Shown piece after piece: positions 9,954 through 18,048 of a stretch of DNA of 64,000 bases. The notes beneath the pieces are model-generated. The model made no database searches, was not told the DNA's origin, and was given only the letters and a program-made list of their open reading frames with translations. The stretch comes from Pseudomonas sp. A-RE-19 (GTDB lineage: Bacteria; Pseudomonadota; Gammaproteobacteria; Pseudomonadales; Pseudomonadaceae): the NCBI RefSeq assembly GCF_019956555.1, contig NZ_JAHBDQ010000001.1, positions 62,001-126,000 on the forward strand. The letters are read 5' to 3'. Position 1 is the first letter of the stretch; every line of letters begins with the position of its first letter. Both the position numbers and the translations under genes were made by a program.

Positions 9954-11216
9954 TCACGCCCGACGGGGCAAGCCGATTTCCACGGTCAACCCACCGGCCG
10001 ACTCGTTGCGCGCCATAATCGTGCCGCCGTGTATTTCCACAGCCCTTGAAGCGATCGCCAGGCCCAGCCCGAAACCGGCACTGGTCTCGTTCAGGCCGCG
10101 CTCGAACGGGTGGAAAATGTCCTGCAGTCGCTCATTTTCAACACCCGGCCCCCGATCGGTAATCTGCACCGTCAGGCAGTCTGCGCCGAGATTGACCTGC
10201 GCCACGACAACAACAGCCGTGTTCGGCCTGGTATAGCGCACCGCGTTTCGAATGACGTTCTCGAAACACCGATACAGCAGTTCGCCGCTGGCACGACTGA
10301 CAAAGGCCGGACACGCCTGCAGGCTCACCCGGCAACCTTTCATTTGCGCCTCGAATTGAGCGTCCTCGACGATCACCGACAGCAACTCGACGATATCGAT
10401 TGGCTCGCGCTCGATACTCTCGGGTCGACCCTGCATGCGCGCCAGGGTCAGCAACACCTCGATCAGCGTGTCCATGCGCACCGACTCGCGATCGATGCGC
10501 TCCACCATTTCCAGGCGCGCAGGATCCTGCTGCAACAGCCCGATGGCCGCTTGCATGCGCGTCAACGGTGAACGCAGTTCGTGAGAGATGTCGTGCAACA
10601 GATGCTGCTGAGCCTCCACCAGCAGTTTCAGCTGGTTGGCCATTCGGTCGCAGTCCTCGGCCAGATCGACGATTTCATCGCGGCGCCCCCCCATCATCGG
10701 CTTGACCCGGGTTTCGAAGCGCCCTTGAGCCACGTCGCTCATTGCCCGCCGAAGATAGGCCAACGGCCATGCCAGGTAGTACGCCAGATACCCGCTGAAC
10801 AGCGCACTCATCACCGTGCCGATGATCAACGGCGTCCAGTGGCTCGGCCCTCTGTCACCTTTTTTACCAAGGGAATGTGTAGACCTGAGCGACAGCGCAA
10901 CACCCTCCTTGCTGGTGATTGACAGCTCATAGGCCGGTTGCGGAACCGGCGCCCCCGCCAGCAGTTGGCCGGCACTGTCATACACGCCAATGGCCTGGTC
11001 ATCGGGATGCTCCCACACGGTCAGTAGCTGACGGCCCGACTCGACACCAAACTGTCGCAGCAACTGTTCTTCGCTGGCAAGGATCGTTGCCAGATGAGGG
11101 TCTCCGGGCCTGGAACTGCCCAGCACCAGAAAGCCCAGCCCTACCAGAAACGTCAGGCTGGTGGCCAGCCAAAACGCCAGGAACAGCTTCCAGAACAGCC
11201 GGCTGGGCCTGGTCAT
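9954..11216 (-). CDS. Sensor histidine kinase, CpxA-like
   Basis: A 420-residue inner-membrane sensor kinase. It has an N-terminal helix (~11-33), a short periplasmic region, a second helix (~130-150), HAMP, and a HisKA domain with the acceptor His in LLHDISHELRSPLTRMQ, a pattern characteristic of CpxA and RstB-like kinases. The catalytic domain has N (IRNAVRYT), G1 (TDRGPG) and G2 (GFGLGLAI) boxes. The start codon overlaps the upstream regulator stop by 4 bp. CpxA-class proteins sense envelope or misfolded-protein stress; with a BamA gene next door, an outer-membrane biogenesis role is a reasonable inference. Confidence 0.92.
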   Translation of the reverse strand: MTRPSRLFWKLFLAFWLATSLTFLVGLGFLVLGSSRPGDPHLATILASEEQLLRQFGVESGRQLLTVWEHPDDQAIGVYDSAGQLLAGAPVPQPAYELSITSKEGVALSLRSTHSLGKKGDRGPSHWTPLIIGTVMSALFSGYLAYYLAWPLAYLRRAMSDVAQGRFETRVKPMMGGRRDEIVDLAEDCDRMANQLKLLVEAQQHLLHDISHELRSPLTRMQAAIGLLQQDPARLEMVERIDRESVRMDTLIEVLLTLARMQGRPESIEREPIDIVELLSVIVEDAQFEAQMKGCRVSLQACPAFVSRASGELLYRCFENVIRNAVRYTRPNTAVVVVAQVNLGADCLTVQITDRGPGVENERLQDIFHPFERGLNETSAGFGLGLAIASRAVEIHGGTIMARNESAGGLTVEIGLPRRA

Positions 11217-11896
11217 TCGGCGATCAACAGGTAACCGAGGCCACGCACGCTCTGAATCCAGGCTTTGGCGTCGGGGCGCGGACCCAGCTTCTGGCGAATG
11301 CTGCTGATGTGCACGTCAATACGCCGGTCGTAGCGAGTCAAGGGACACCCCAAGGCATTGAGCGACAGATCCTGTTTGCTCACCACCTGCCCGGCACAAC
11401 GGGCCAGTTCTTCGAGCAAGCTGAACTCGGTACTGGTCACCCCCAGCTCGCGCCCCTGCCAGAGGGCCTGGCGCTTGCCGGGCCACAACACCAGCGGGCC
11501 GGTCCTGATCACTTCGGTGGTTGGCTGATCCACCGGCTGTGTCCGGCGCATGATTGCCCGCAAACGCGCCACCAATTCCCCCGGAGAGCTGGGTTTGGGC
11601 ACATAATCATCGGCGCCCAGTTCCAGGCCGGTGATCTTGTCTATGTTGTCGCCTCGGGCGGTGAGCAACACGACCGGCACCTGGCTCACGGCCCGAATGC
11701 GCCTGAGCACCTCGATACCCGACAGCCGCGGCAGCATCACGTCCAGCACCACGATGCTGTAGCGACCGGACAGCGCCTGGACCTCACCCTCCTCGCCCGT
11801 GTGCACTGCTGTCACCTCAAAGCCTTCACGCTCCAGGTATTGGCTGAGCATTCCAGTCAGTTCCTGGTCATCGTCGACTAGCAATACGGAGATCAT
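11213..11896 (-). CDS. Response regulator, OmpR/CpxR family
   Basis: A 227-residue regulator with a receiver domain (acidic D8-D10 cluster, phospho-acceptor Asp52 in VVLDVMLPRLSG, switch Thr/Lys in LLTARGD and VPKPSSP) and a C-terminal winged-helix DNA-binding domain. ATG 11896 is chosen because the protein then begins MISVLLVDDD as family members do; an upstream in-frame start adds an unconserved 16-residue tail. An AAGAG ribosome site precedes it. It is first in an operon with the CpxA-like kinase and is divergent from the BamA homologue, with about 220 bp between the starts available for shared control. Confidence 0.92.
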   Translation of the reverse strand: MISVLLVDDDQELTGMLSQYLEREGFEVTAVHTGEEGEVQALSGRYSIVVLDVMLPRLSGIEVLRRIRAVSQVPVVLLTARGDNIDKITGLELGADDYVPKPSSPGELVARLRAIMRRTQPVDQPTTEVIRTGPLVLWPGKRQALWQGRELGVTSTEFSLLEELARCAGQVVSKQDLSLNALGCPLTRYDRRIDVHISSIRQKLGPRPDAKAWIQSVRGLGYLLIAE

Positions 11897-12119
11897 GGGG
11901 AGCTCTTGAGTGTGTGTCCGCGCATTATCGCCCTTGCACTGCATACCGTCATCGCCCCGGGGCCAACCTTTACCTAACTTGACACTTGGTTAACCGCACC
12001 AAACGCACCGAGCTTTTATGCTTCACCTCCACCAGCCTGCTCGCTCCGCGGACTCGTCTTGCTGTGAGATATCCGCGCCCGCCTACGCTGCTTGTCGATG
12101 TGTTCTGGATAAGATCTTG

Positions 12120-14486
12120 ATGAATTTTTCGCGCCTGCTCTGCTCGGCTGCACTGCTGCTCAATGCCACATTTGTGCATGCCCAAGGCTTCAAAATTTCC
12201 GATATTCGCATCAATGGCCTTCAGCGGGTTTCCGCCGGGAGTGTGTTCGGAGCCTTGCCGTTGAACGTCGGTGATGATGCGGATGAGCGCCGCTTGGTGG
12301 AGTCCACCCGTGCGCTGTTCAAGACCGGTTTCTTTCAAGATATCCAACTGGGGCATGAGGGTGATGTCCTGGTCATCACTGTAGTCGAGCGTCCCTCGGT
12401 CGCCAGTATCGAGATCGAAGGCAACAAGGCGATCTCCACTGAAGACCTGATGAAGGGCCTCAAGCAATCCGGCCTGGCCGAAGGCGAGATCTTCCAGCGC
12501 GCCACCCTCGAAGGTGTGCGCAATGAGCTGCAGCGGCAATACGTCGCCCAGGGTCGCTACTCGGCGTCGGTCGATGCCGAGGTGATCGCGCAACCGCGCA
12601 ATCGTGTAGGCCTGAAAATCAAGATAGACGAAGGCACCGTTGCGGCCATCCAGCACATCAACGTGGTGGGCAATACCGTTTTCACCGAAGGGCAATTGAC
12701 CGACCAATTCACCCTCAAGACCAGCAACTGGCTGTCGTTCTTCAAGAACGATGACAAGTACGCCCGAGAAAAACTCTCCGGCGACCTGGAGCGTCTGCGT
12801 TCCTACTATCTGGATCGCGGCTATATAAGTATGGATATCACGTCGACCCAGGTGTCCATCACCCCGGACAAGAAACACGTCTATATCACCGTCAACATCA
12901 ATGAAGGCGAGAAGTACACCGTTCGTGACGTCAAGCTCAGCGGTGACCTGAAAGTGCCTGAAGACCAGATCAAATCCCTGCTGCTGGTTCAGAAGGGCCA
13001 GGTGTTCTCGCGCAAGCTGATGACCACCACGTCCGAACTGATCACCCGTCGTCTGGGTAACGAGGGTTACACCTTCGCCAACGTCAACGGCGTGCCGACC
13101 CCGCACAATGATGACAACACCGTCGACATCACGTTCGCCGTGGATCCGGGCAAGCGTGCCTACGTGAACCGCATCAACTTCCGGGGCAACACCAAGACCG
13201 ACGACAAGGTACTGCGCCGTGAGATGCGTCAGATGGAAGGTGGCTGGGCTTCGACCTACCTGATCGACCAGTCCAAGACTCGCCTGGAACGTCTGGGTTT
13301 CTTCAAGGAAGTCAACGTCGAAACCCCGGCGGTAGCGGGTCTGGATGACCAGGTAGACGTGAACTACAGCGTTGAAGAGCAGGCGTCCGGCTCGATCACC
13401 GCCAGCGTCGGTTTCTCCCAGAGCTCCGGTCTTATCCTCGGTGGTTCGATCACCCAGAACAACTTCCTGGGCACGGGTAATTACGCCAGTCTGGGCCTTA
13501 CCCGCTCGGGATATCAAAGCAAGTACAATTTCGGTTTTACCAACCCCTACTTCACGCCGGACGGCGTGAGCCTGGGCTACAACCTGTTCTACAACGCCAC
13601 CGACTACAACGATTATTACGATGACGGTGTTTCGTACTATTCCATCAATAGCTATGGCGCCGGCACCAGCATCGGTTACCCGATCAATGAAACCTCACGG
13701 CTGACGTTCGGCCTGACGGTGCAACATGACAACATCGATCCAGGCACCTACAGCGCCGATGAGATCTACGACTTTATCGAACGTGAGGGCAAGGCGTTCA
13801 CCAACTTCAAGGCCAATCTCGGCTGGTCGGAATCGACCCTGAACCGCAGCGTGCTGGCCAGCCGCGGACATTCACAAAACCTGAACCTGACGGTGACAGT
13901 GCCCGGCAGTGACTTGAGTTTCTACAAGATCGATTACACCGGGCAGGCCTTCCTGCCGGTCAGCGACGCCACCTCGTTGCGGTTCCATACCAAGCTCGGC
14001 TATGGCAATAGCTACGGCTCAACAGACGGCCTGCCGTTCTATGAAAACTACACCGCGGGTGGCGAGGGTTCGGTGCGCGGCTTTGAAAGCGGCACCCTCG
14101 GCCCGCAGAACACTCCGGCCACTGGCACGTATGCCAGTGCCGGACAGTCGTATTATTCCGATCGGGGCACCGATGCACTGGGCGGCAATATCCTCATCAC
14201 CGGCGGCGTGGAATACCTGTTTCCGCTGCCCTTTATCAAAGACAATAAATCCCTGCGCACCTCAATTTTCTGGGACGTCGGCAGCGTCTACTCAAACAAG
14301 TGCTACCTGAGCACCACCCAGGCTTGCGACGGTGTCGACCTCAACCAGATGGCCAGTTCCGTGGGTGTTGGCGTCACTTGGTACAGCCCACTGGGCCCCT
14401 TGAGCGCCAACCTGGCCTTTCCGGTTCGAACGCCTGATAACGCGGACACGCAAGTGTTTCAGTTCTCTATGGGGCAGACGTTTTGA
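12120..14486 (+). CDS. BamA-family outer-membrane assembly protein (probably a second copy)
   Basis: A 788-residue Omp85 protein that would fold and insert beta-barrel proteins in the outer membrane. A signal peptide ends at about FVHA (residue ~21). Five POTRA repeats follow (~24-420), beginning FKISDIRINGLQRVS, then a C-terminal 16-strand barrel with the lid-loop motif VRGFESGTLGP near residue 655 and a terminal Phe. ATG 12120 is chosen because it gives a clean signal peptide. In Pseudomonas the essential bamA normally sits with rseP, skp and lpxD genes. Here it stands alone beside a CpxRA-like system, so I infer a stress-inducible paralogue. Confidence 0.9.
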   Translation: MNFSRLLCSAALLLNATFVHAQGFKISDIRINGLQRVSAGSVFGALPLNVGDDADERRLVESTRALFKTGFFQDIQLGHEGDVLVITVVERPSVASIEIEGNKAISTEDLMKGLKQSGLAEGEIFQRATLEGVRNELQRQYVAQGRYSASVDAEVIAQPRNRVGLKIKIDEGTVAAIQHINVVGNTVFTEGQLTDQFTLKTSNWLSFFKNDDKYAREKLSGDLERLRSYYLDRGYISMDITSTQVSITPDKKHVYITVNINEGEKYTVRDVKLSGDLKVPEDQIKSLLLVQKGQVFSRKLMTTTSELITRRLGNEGYTFANVNGVPTPHNDDNTVDITFAVDPGKRAYVNRINFRGNTKTDDKVLRREMRQMEGGWASTYLIDQSKTRLERLGFFKEVNVETPAVAGLDDQVDVNYSVEEQASGSITASVGFSQSSGLILGGSITQNNFLGTGNYASLGLTRSGYQSKYNFGFTNPYFTPDGVSLGYNLFYNATDYNDYYDDGVSYYSINSYGAGTSIGYPINETSRLTFGLTVQHDNIDPGTYSADEIYDFIEREGKAFTNFKANLGWSESTLNRSVLASRGHSQNLNLTVTVPGSDLSFYKIDYTGQAFLPVSDATSLRFHTKLGYGNSYGSTDGLPFYENYTAGGEGSVRGFESGTLGPQNTPATGTYASAGQSYYSDRGTDALGGNILITGGVEYLFPLPFIKDNKSLRTSIFWDVGSVYSNKCYLSTTQACDGVDLNQMASSVGVGVTWYSPLGPLSANLAFPVRTPDNADTQVFQFSMGQTF

Positions 14487-14507
14487 TCAGGTAAGTGAAG
14501 GTATGAG

Positions 14508-14531
14508 AAAGCGCCAACCCTGGCGAGCTTT
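14508..14531. terminator. Possible hairpin terminator after the BamA gene
   Basis: AAAGCGCCA pairs with TGGCGAGCTTT through a 9-bp stem with a GA bulge and ACCC loop, just beyond the BamA stop and before the convergent CoA-ligase stop. A wider 8-bp inverted repeat (CAACCCTG 14515, CAGGGTTG 14559) overlaps it. The T tract is weak, so termination in either direction is plausible rather than clear. Confidence 0.35.
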
Positions 14532-14587
14532 ACTGATCGAATCGATAGTACAAGTGGTCAGGGTTGACGTAGCATCCGCCGCGCCTT

Positions 14588-16231
14588 TCAGCCCGATTCG
14601 CTTTCCCGGATCAGCTTCTTGTCAATCTTCCCGACACTGGTTTTAGGGATCTCCGCGACGAATTTGAACTGCTTGGGGATCGCCCATTTATTGATGCGGC
14701 CACGCTCGACAAACCCTTGCAGATGCACCTCCAGCATCTTGCGGTCGAGATACTGCCCAGGCTCGCACACCACCAGCGCCATCGGCCGTTCGCCCCATTG
14801 CTCGTCCGCAATGCCCACGACCGCGACCGACATAACGGCTGAGTGTTCGCTGATCAGGCTTTCCAGTTCCAGGGAGCTGATCCACTCCCCGCCCGTCTTG
14901 ATGACATCCTTGATCCGGTCCTTGATTTCCACCCCGCCCAGGGCGTCGATGGAGGCCATGTCGCCGGTGTGCATCCAACCGTTGTGCCACAACTCGGCGC
15001 CCTTTTCGGGTTCCTTCAAATAGCCTTGGGTCAGCCAGGGTGCGCGCACCACGATCTCGCCCAGAGACTCGCCATCATGGGCAACGTCATTGCCACTGGC
15101 ATCAATGATTTTCAGGTCGACCATCGGCACCGGCGTGCCAGTCTTGATGCGGGTGGCCAGTTGGGCTTGCGTGGATTGTTCGAGGTCTTCATCACGCAGA
15201 TACGTCAGGCACAGCAATGGGCAGGTTTCCGACATGCCGTAACCGCTGTGCACCTGAATACCTTTGGCGCTCGCTTCGCTGGCAATGCCCAGTGTCAGCG
15301 CGCTGCCGCCCAGAAGCATTTTCCAGCCATCGAAACGGGTCTGTGCCGCTTCCTCGCAGCTCAGGATCATTTGCAGAATGGTCGGCACGCAGTGAGAAAA
15401 AGTGACCTTCTCCTCACGATACAGCCTGACCAGGCTGTTGGGTTCGTAGCGGCCGGGGTACACCTGTTTGAGCCCCATCAGGGTGGCGACATAAGGCACC
15501 CCCCAGGCATGCACGTGAAACATCGGGGTGATCGGCATGTACACATCATCGGAGCGCAGCAACGGCAGGCCTTGATAGACGCCCAAAGTGCCCACGGCAT
15601 TCAAGGTGTGCAGGACCAATTGGCGGTGGGTGAAATACACGCCTTTAGGGTCGCCAGTGGTGCCCGTGGTGTAGAAAAGTGTCGCCACCGAGTGTTCATC
15701 GAAGTCGGGAAAGTTGTACTGGTCCGCGGCCCTGGACAACAGGTTTTCATACTCCCCCAGCACCGGTAACGACGTATCGATTGCTGTGTCGTCCGTGAGC
15801 TGCAGGTAACCTTTGACGGTTTCAAGCCGCCCCTGAATCTGTTCAATCAGAGGCAGGAAATCATCATGCACCAGCACCAGGTCGTCCTCGGCGTGGTTCA
15901 TGGTGAAGAGCACCTGCTCCGGCGAAAGACGAATGTTCACGGTATGCAGCACCGCGCCGATCATCGGTACCGCAAAGAAGCATTCCAGGTAGCGATGGCT
16001 GTCCCAGTCGAGCAGGGCCACGGTATCACCGGCCTTGACGCCGGCGGCGGTCAAGGCGTTGGCCAGTTTGCGGATCCGCTGGTTGAGGGTCTGGTAGCTG
16101 TAGCGCAGTTTGTCGGCGTAGACGATTTCCCGGCCCGGTTCGTAGCGCACGCCAGACAGCAATAATTGCTTGATCAGCAAGGGATAGGCGTAGGCGCCAT
16201 CGGCGGGCGGAATTATTTTTGTCGCCATCAT
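14588..16231 (-). CDS. Acyl-CoA ligase (AMP-forming), AlkK/DmdB-like
   Basis: A 547-residue member of the ANL adenylating family that would activate a carboxylic acid to its CoA thioester. The nucleotide-binding loop TTGTTGDPKG lies at about 188-197, GYGMSETCPL is the A5 motif, and WMHTGDMASID marks the hinge region. The C-terminal catalytic lysine region ends TSVGKIDKKLIRE. Length and motifs match medium-chain fatty-acid (AlkK) and methylmercaptopropionate (DmdB) ligases, so the substrate remains open. It is the last gene of the operon, 31 bp after the acyl-CoA dehydrogenase. Either of two adjacent ATG codons could be the start. Confidence 0.9.
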   Translation of the reverse strand: MMATKIIPPADGAYAYPLLIKQLLLSGVRYEPGREIVYADKLRYSYQTLNQRIRKLANALTAAGVKAGDTVALLDWDSHRYLECFFAVPMIGAVLHTVNIRLSPEQVLFTMNHAEDDLVLVHDDFLPLIEQIQGRLETVKGYLQLTDDTAIDTSLPVLGEYENLLSRAADQYNFPDFDEHSVATLFYTTGTTGDPKGVYFTHRQLVLHTLNAVGTLGVYQGLPLLRSDDVYMPITPMFHVHAWGVPYVATLMGLKQVYPGRYEPNSLVRLYREEKVTFSHCVPTILQMILSCEEAAQTRFDGWKMLLGGSALTLGIASEASAKGIQVHSGYGMSETCPLLCLTYLRDEDLEQSTQAQLATRIKTGTPVPMVDLKIIDASGNDVAHDGESLGEIVVRAPWLTQGYLKEPEKGAELWHNGWMHTGDMASIDALGGVEIKDRIKDVIKTGGEWISSLELESLISEHSAVMSVAVVGIADEQWGERPMALVVCEPGQYLDRKMLEVHLQGFVERGRINKWAIPKQFKFVAEIPKTSVGKIDKKLIRESESG

Positions 16232-16262
16232 GGTTGGGGTTCCCGGTCCTTTTTACGTGGGC

Positions 16263-18041
16263 TCAGAACTGCTCTGCATCCAGTTGATAGAGGCATTCGC
16301 TGCCAGCCTTGGCCGACGCGCTCAACGAGTGGATGCGTGGCAGCAGACGGGCGAAGTAGAAGCGCGCGGTGGCCAGTTTGCTGGCATAGAAAGCATCCTT
16401 GGAATGGGTGCTCATGGCGGTTTTGGCCATTCGCGCCCACATGTAGGCGTACGCGGTGTAGCCGAACACGTGCAGGTACTCGACCGAAGCCGCGCCGATT
16501 TCATTCGGGTTGCTCTGGGCTCGGTCCAGCAGCCATGCGGTCAGTTCGTCGAGGGTGTCGACAGCGGCGTTCAACGGTTTGGTGAACTCACCAAGGTCAG
16601 CGCAGGCATTGGCGGTAAATTTGCGGATTTCCGAAGCGAACAGCCGGTACAGCGCCCCGCCGCTGCCGACGATCTTGCGCCCGGCCAGGTCCAGTGACTG
16701 GATACCGTTGGTGCCTTCGTAGATCTGGGTGATACGCACATCGCGAACCAGTTGCTCCTGACCCCACTCGCGGATATAGCCGTGGCCGCCGAATATCTGC
16801 TGGCCATGCACCGTGGTTTCCAGCCCCATGTCGGTGAGAAACGCCTTGGCCACCGGGGTCAGCAGCGACACCAGTTCCTCGGCGCGGGTGCGGCTTGCCA
16901 CGTCATCGCTGTACTTGGCGGTATCCAGTTGCAGCGCCACGTAGCTGGAGAACGCACGCCCGCCCTCGTTCAAGGCTTTCATGGTCAACAGCATGCGTCG
17001 TACATCCGGGTGCACGATGATCGGGTCGGCGGCCTTGTCCTTGTTCTGCGCGCCCGTCGGCGAACGACTTTGCAGACGGTCACGGGCGTATTCGACTGCG
17101 TTCTGATACGAGCGCTCACCCAACGCCAGGCCCTGGATGCCCACGCCAAGGCGTTCGTAATTCATCATGGTGAACATGGCCGCCAGGCCCTTGTTCGGCG
17201 CATCGACGATCCAGCCGGTCGCCCCGTCGAAGTTCATCACACAGGTGGCAGAAGCCTTGATGCCCATCTTGTGCTCGATGGAACCGCAGGACAGCGCGTT
17301 GTGATCGCCCAGCGAGCCATCGGCATTGACCAGCACCTTGGGCACCAGAAACAGCGAAATGCCTTTGGGGCCGGCCGGTGCATCGGGTAACCGCGCCAGT
17401 ACCAGATGAATGATGTTTTCGGTCAGGTCGTGCTCGCCGCCGGTGATGAAAATCTTGCTGCCGCTGATCTTGAAACTGCCGTCAGCCTGGGGTTCGGCTC
17501 GGGTGCGAATCAGGCCCAGGTCAGTGCCGGCATGCGCCTCGGTCAGGCACATCGAACCGGTCCAGGTGCCGGCGTACATGTTCGGCAGATAGCGTTCCTT
17601 GAGCTCCTGACTGGCGTGGGCATTGATCGACAGGCACGCCCCGGCGGTCAGCATCGGGTACAGGCCGAACGACAGACTCGCCGAGTTGACCATCTCTTCG
17701 ACCTGAGCCGAAATCGCCTTGGGCATGCCCATGCCACCGAACTGCGGATCGCCGCCAACACCCACCCAACCGCCTTCGGCGAATGCCTGGTAGGCCGCAA
17801 CAAAACCGTCCGGAGCCTGGACCGCGCCGTTGTTCCAGGTGCAGCCCTGTTCGTCGCTGGCGCGGTTCAATGGCGCGACGACTTCGCCGCTGATCTTGCC
17901 GGCCTCTTCAAGAATGGCGGCGGCGGTTTCTTCATCGATCACCTCGGCCAGGCCAGGCAATTTGGCCCATAGCCGGGACACCTGGAAAACCTCGTTGAGT
18001 ACGAAGCGCATGTCGCGCAAAGGAGCTTTGTAATCAGACAT
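16263..18041 (-). CDS. Acyl-CoA dehydrogenase, long (FadE/DmdC-like) form
   Basis: A 592-residue flavoenzyme that would introduce the alpha-beta double bond into an acyl-CoA. The MCLTEAHAGTDLG segment of the FAD/substrate region is clear. The catalytic glutamate lies in IYEGTNGIQ (about residue 442), preceded by FGGHGYIREWG. The extra C-terminal ~120 residues are typical of the ~600-residue Pseudomonas enzymes and of DmdC. It lies 7 bp after the MMPL gene and directly upstream of the ligase, so activation and first oxidation of one acyl substrate are encoded together. Confidence 0.92.
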   Translation of the reverse strand: MSDYKAPLRDMRFVLNEVFQVSRLWAKLPGLAEVIDEETAAAILEEAGKISGEVVAPLNRASDEQGCTWNNGAVQAPDGFVAAYQAFAEGGWVGVGGDPQFGGMGMPKAISAQVEEMVNSASLSFGLYPMLTAGACLSINAHASQELKERYLPNMYAGTWTGSMCLTEAHAGTDLGLIRTRAEPQADGSFKISGSKIFITGGEHDLTENIIHLVLARLPDAPAGPKGISLFLVPKVLVNADGSLGDHNALSCGSIEHKMGIKASATCVMNFDGATGWIVDAPNKGLAAMFTMMNYERLGVGIQGLALGERSYQNAVEYARDRLQSRSPTGAQNKDKAADPIIVHPDVRRMLLTMKALNEGGRAFSSYVALQLDTAKYSDDVASRTRAEELVSLLTPVAKAFLTDMGLETTVHGQQIFGGHGYIREWGQEQLVRDVRITQIYEGTNGIQSLDLAGRKIVGSGGALYRLFASEIRKFTANACADLGEFTKPLNAAVDTLDELTAWLLDRAQSNPNEIGAASVEYLHVFGYTAYAYMWARMAKTAMSTHSKDAFYASKLATARFYFARLLPRIHSLSASAKAGSECLYQLDAEQF

Positions 18042-18048
18042 CGTTGGC

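Noticed and set aside
11970..13517. 515-codon frame antisense to the BamA gene
   Set aside because: It is antisense to clear POTRA-domain coding sequence and has no recognisable domain or start signal.
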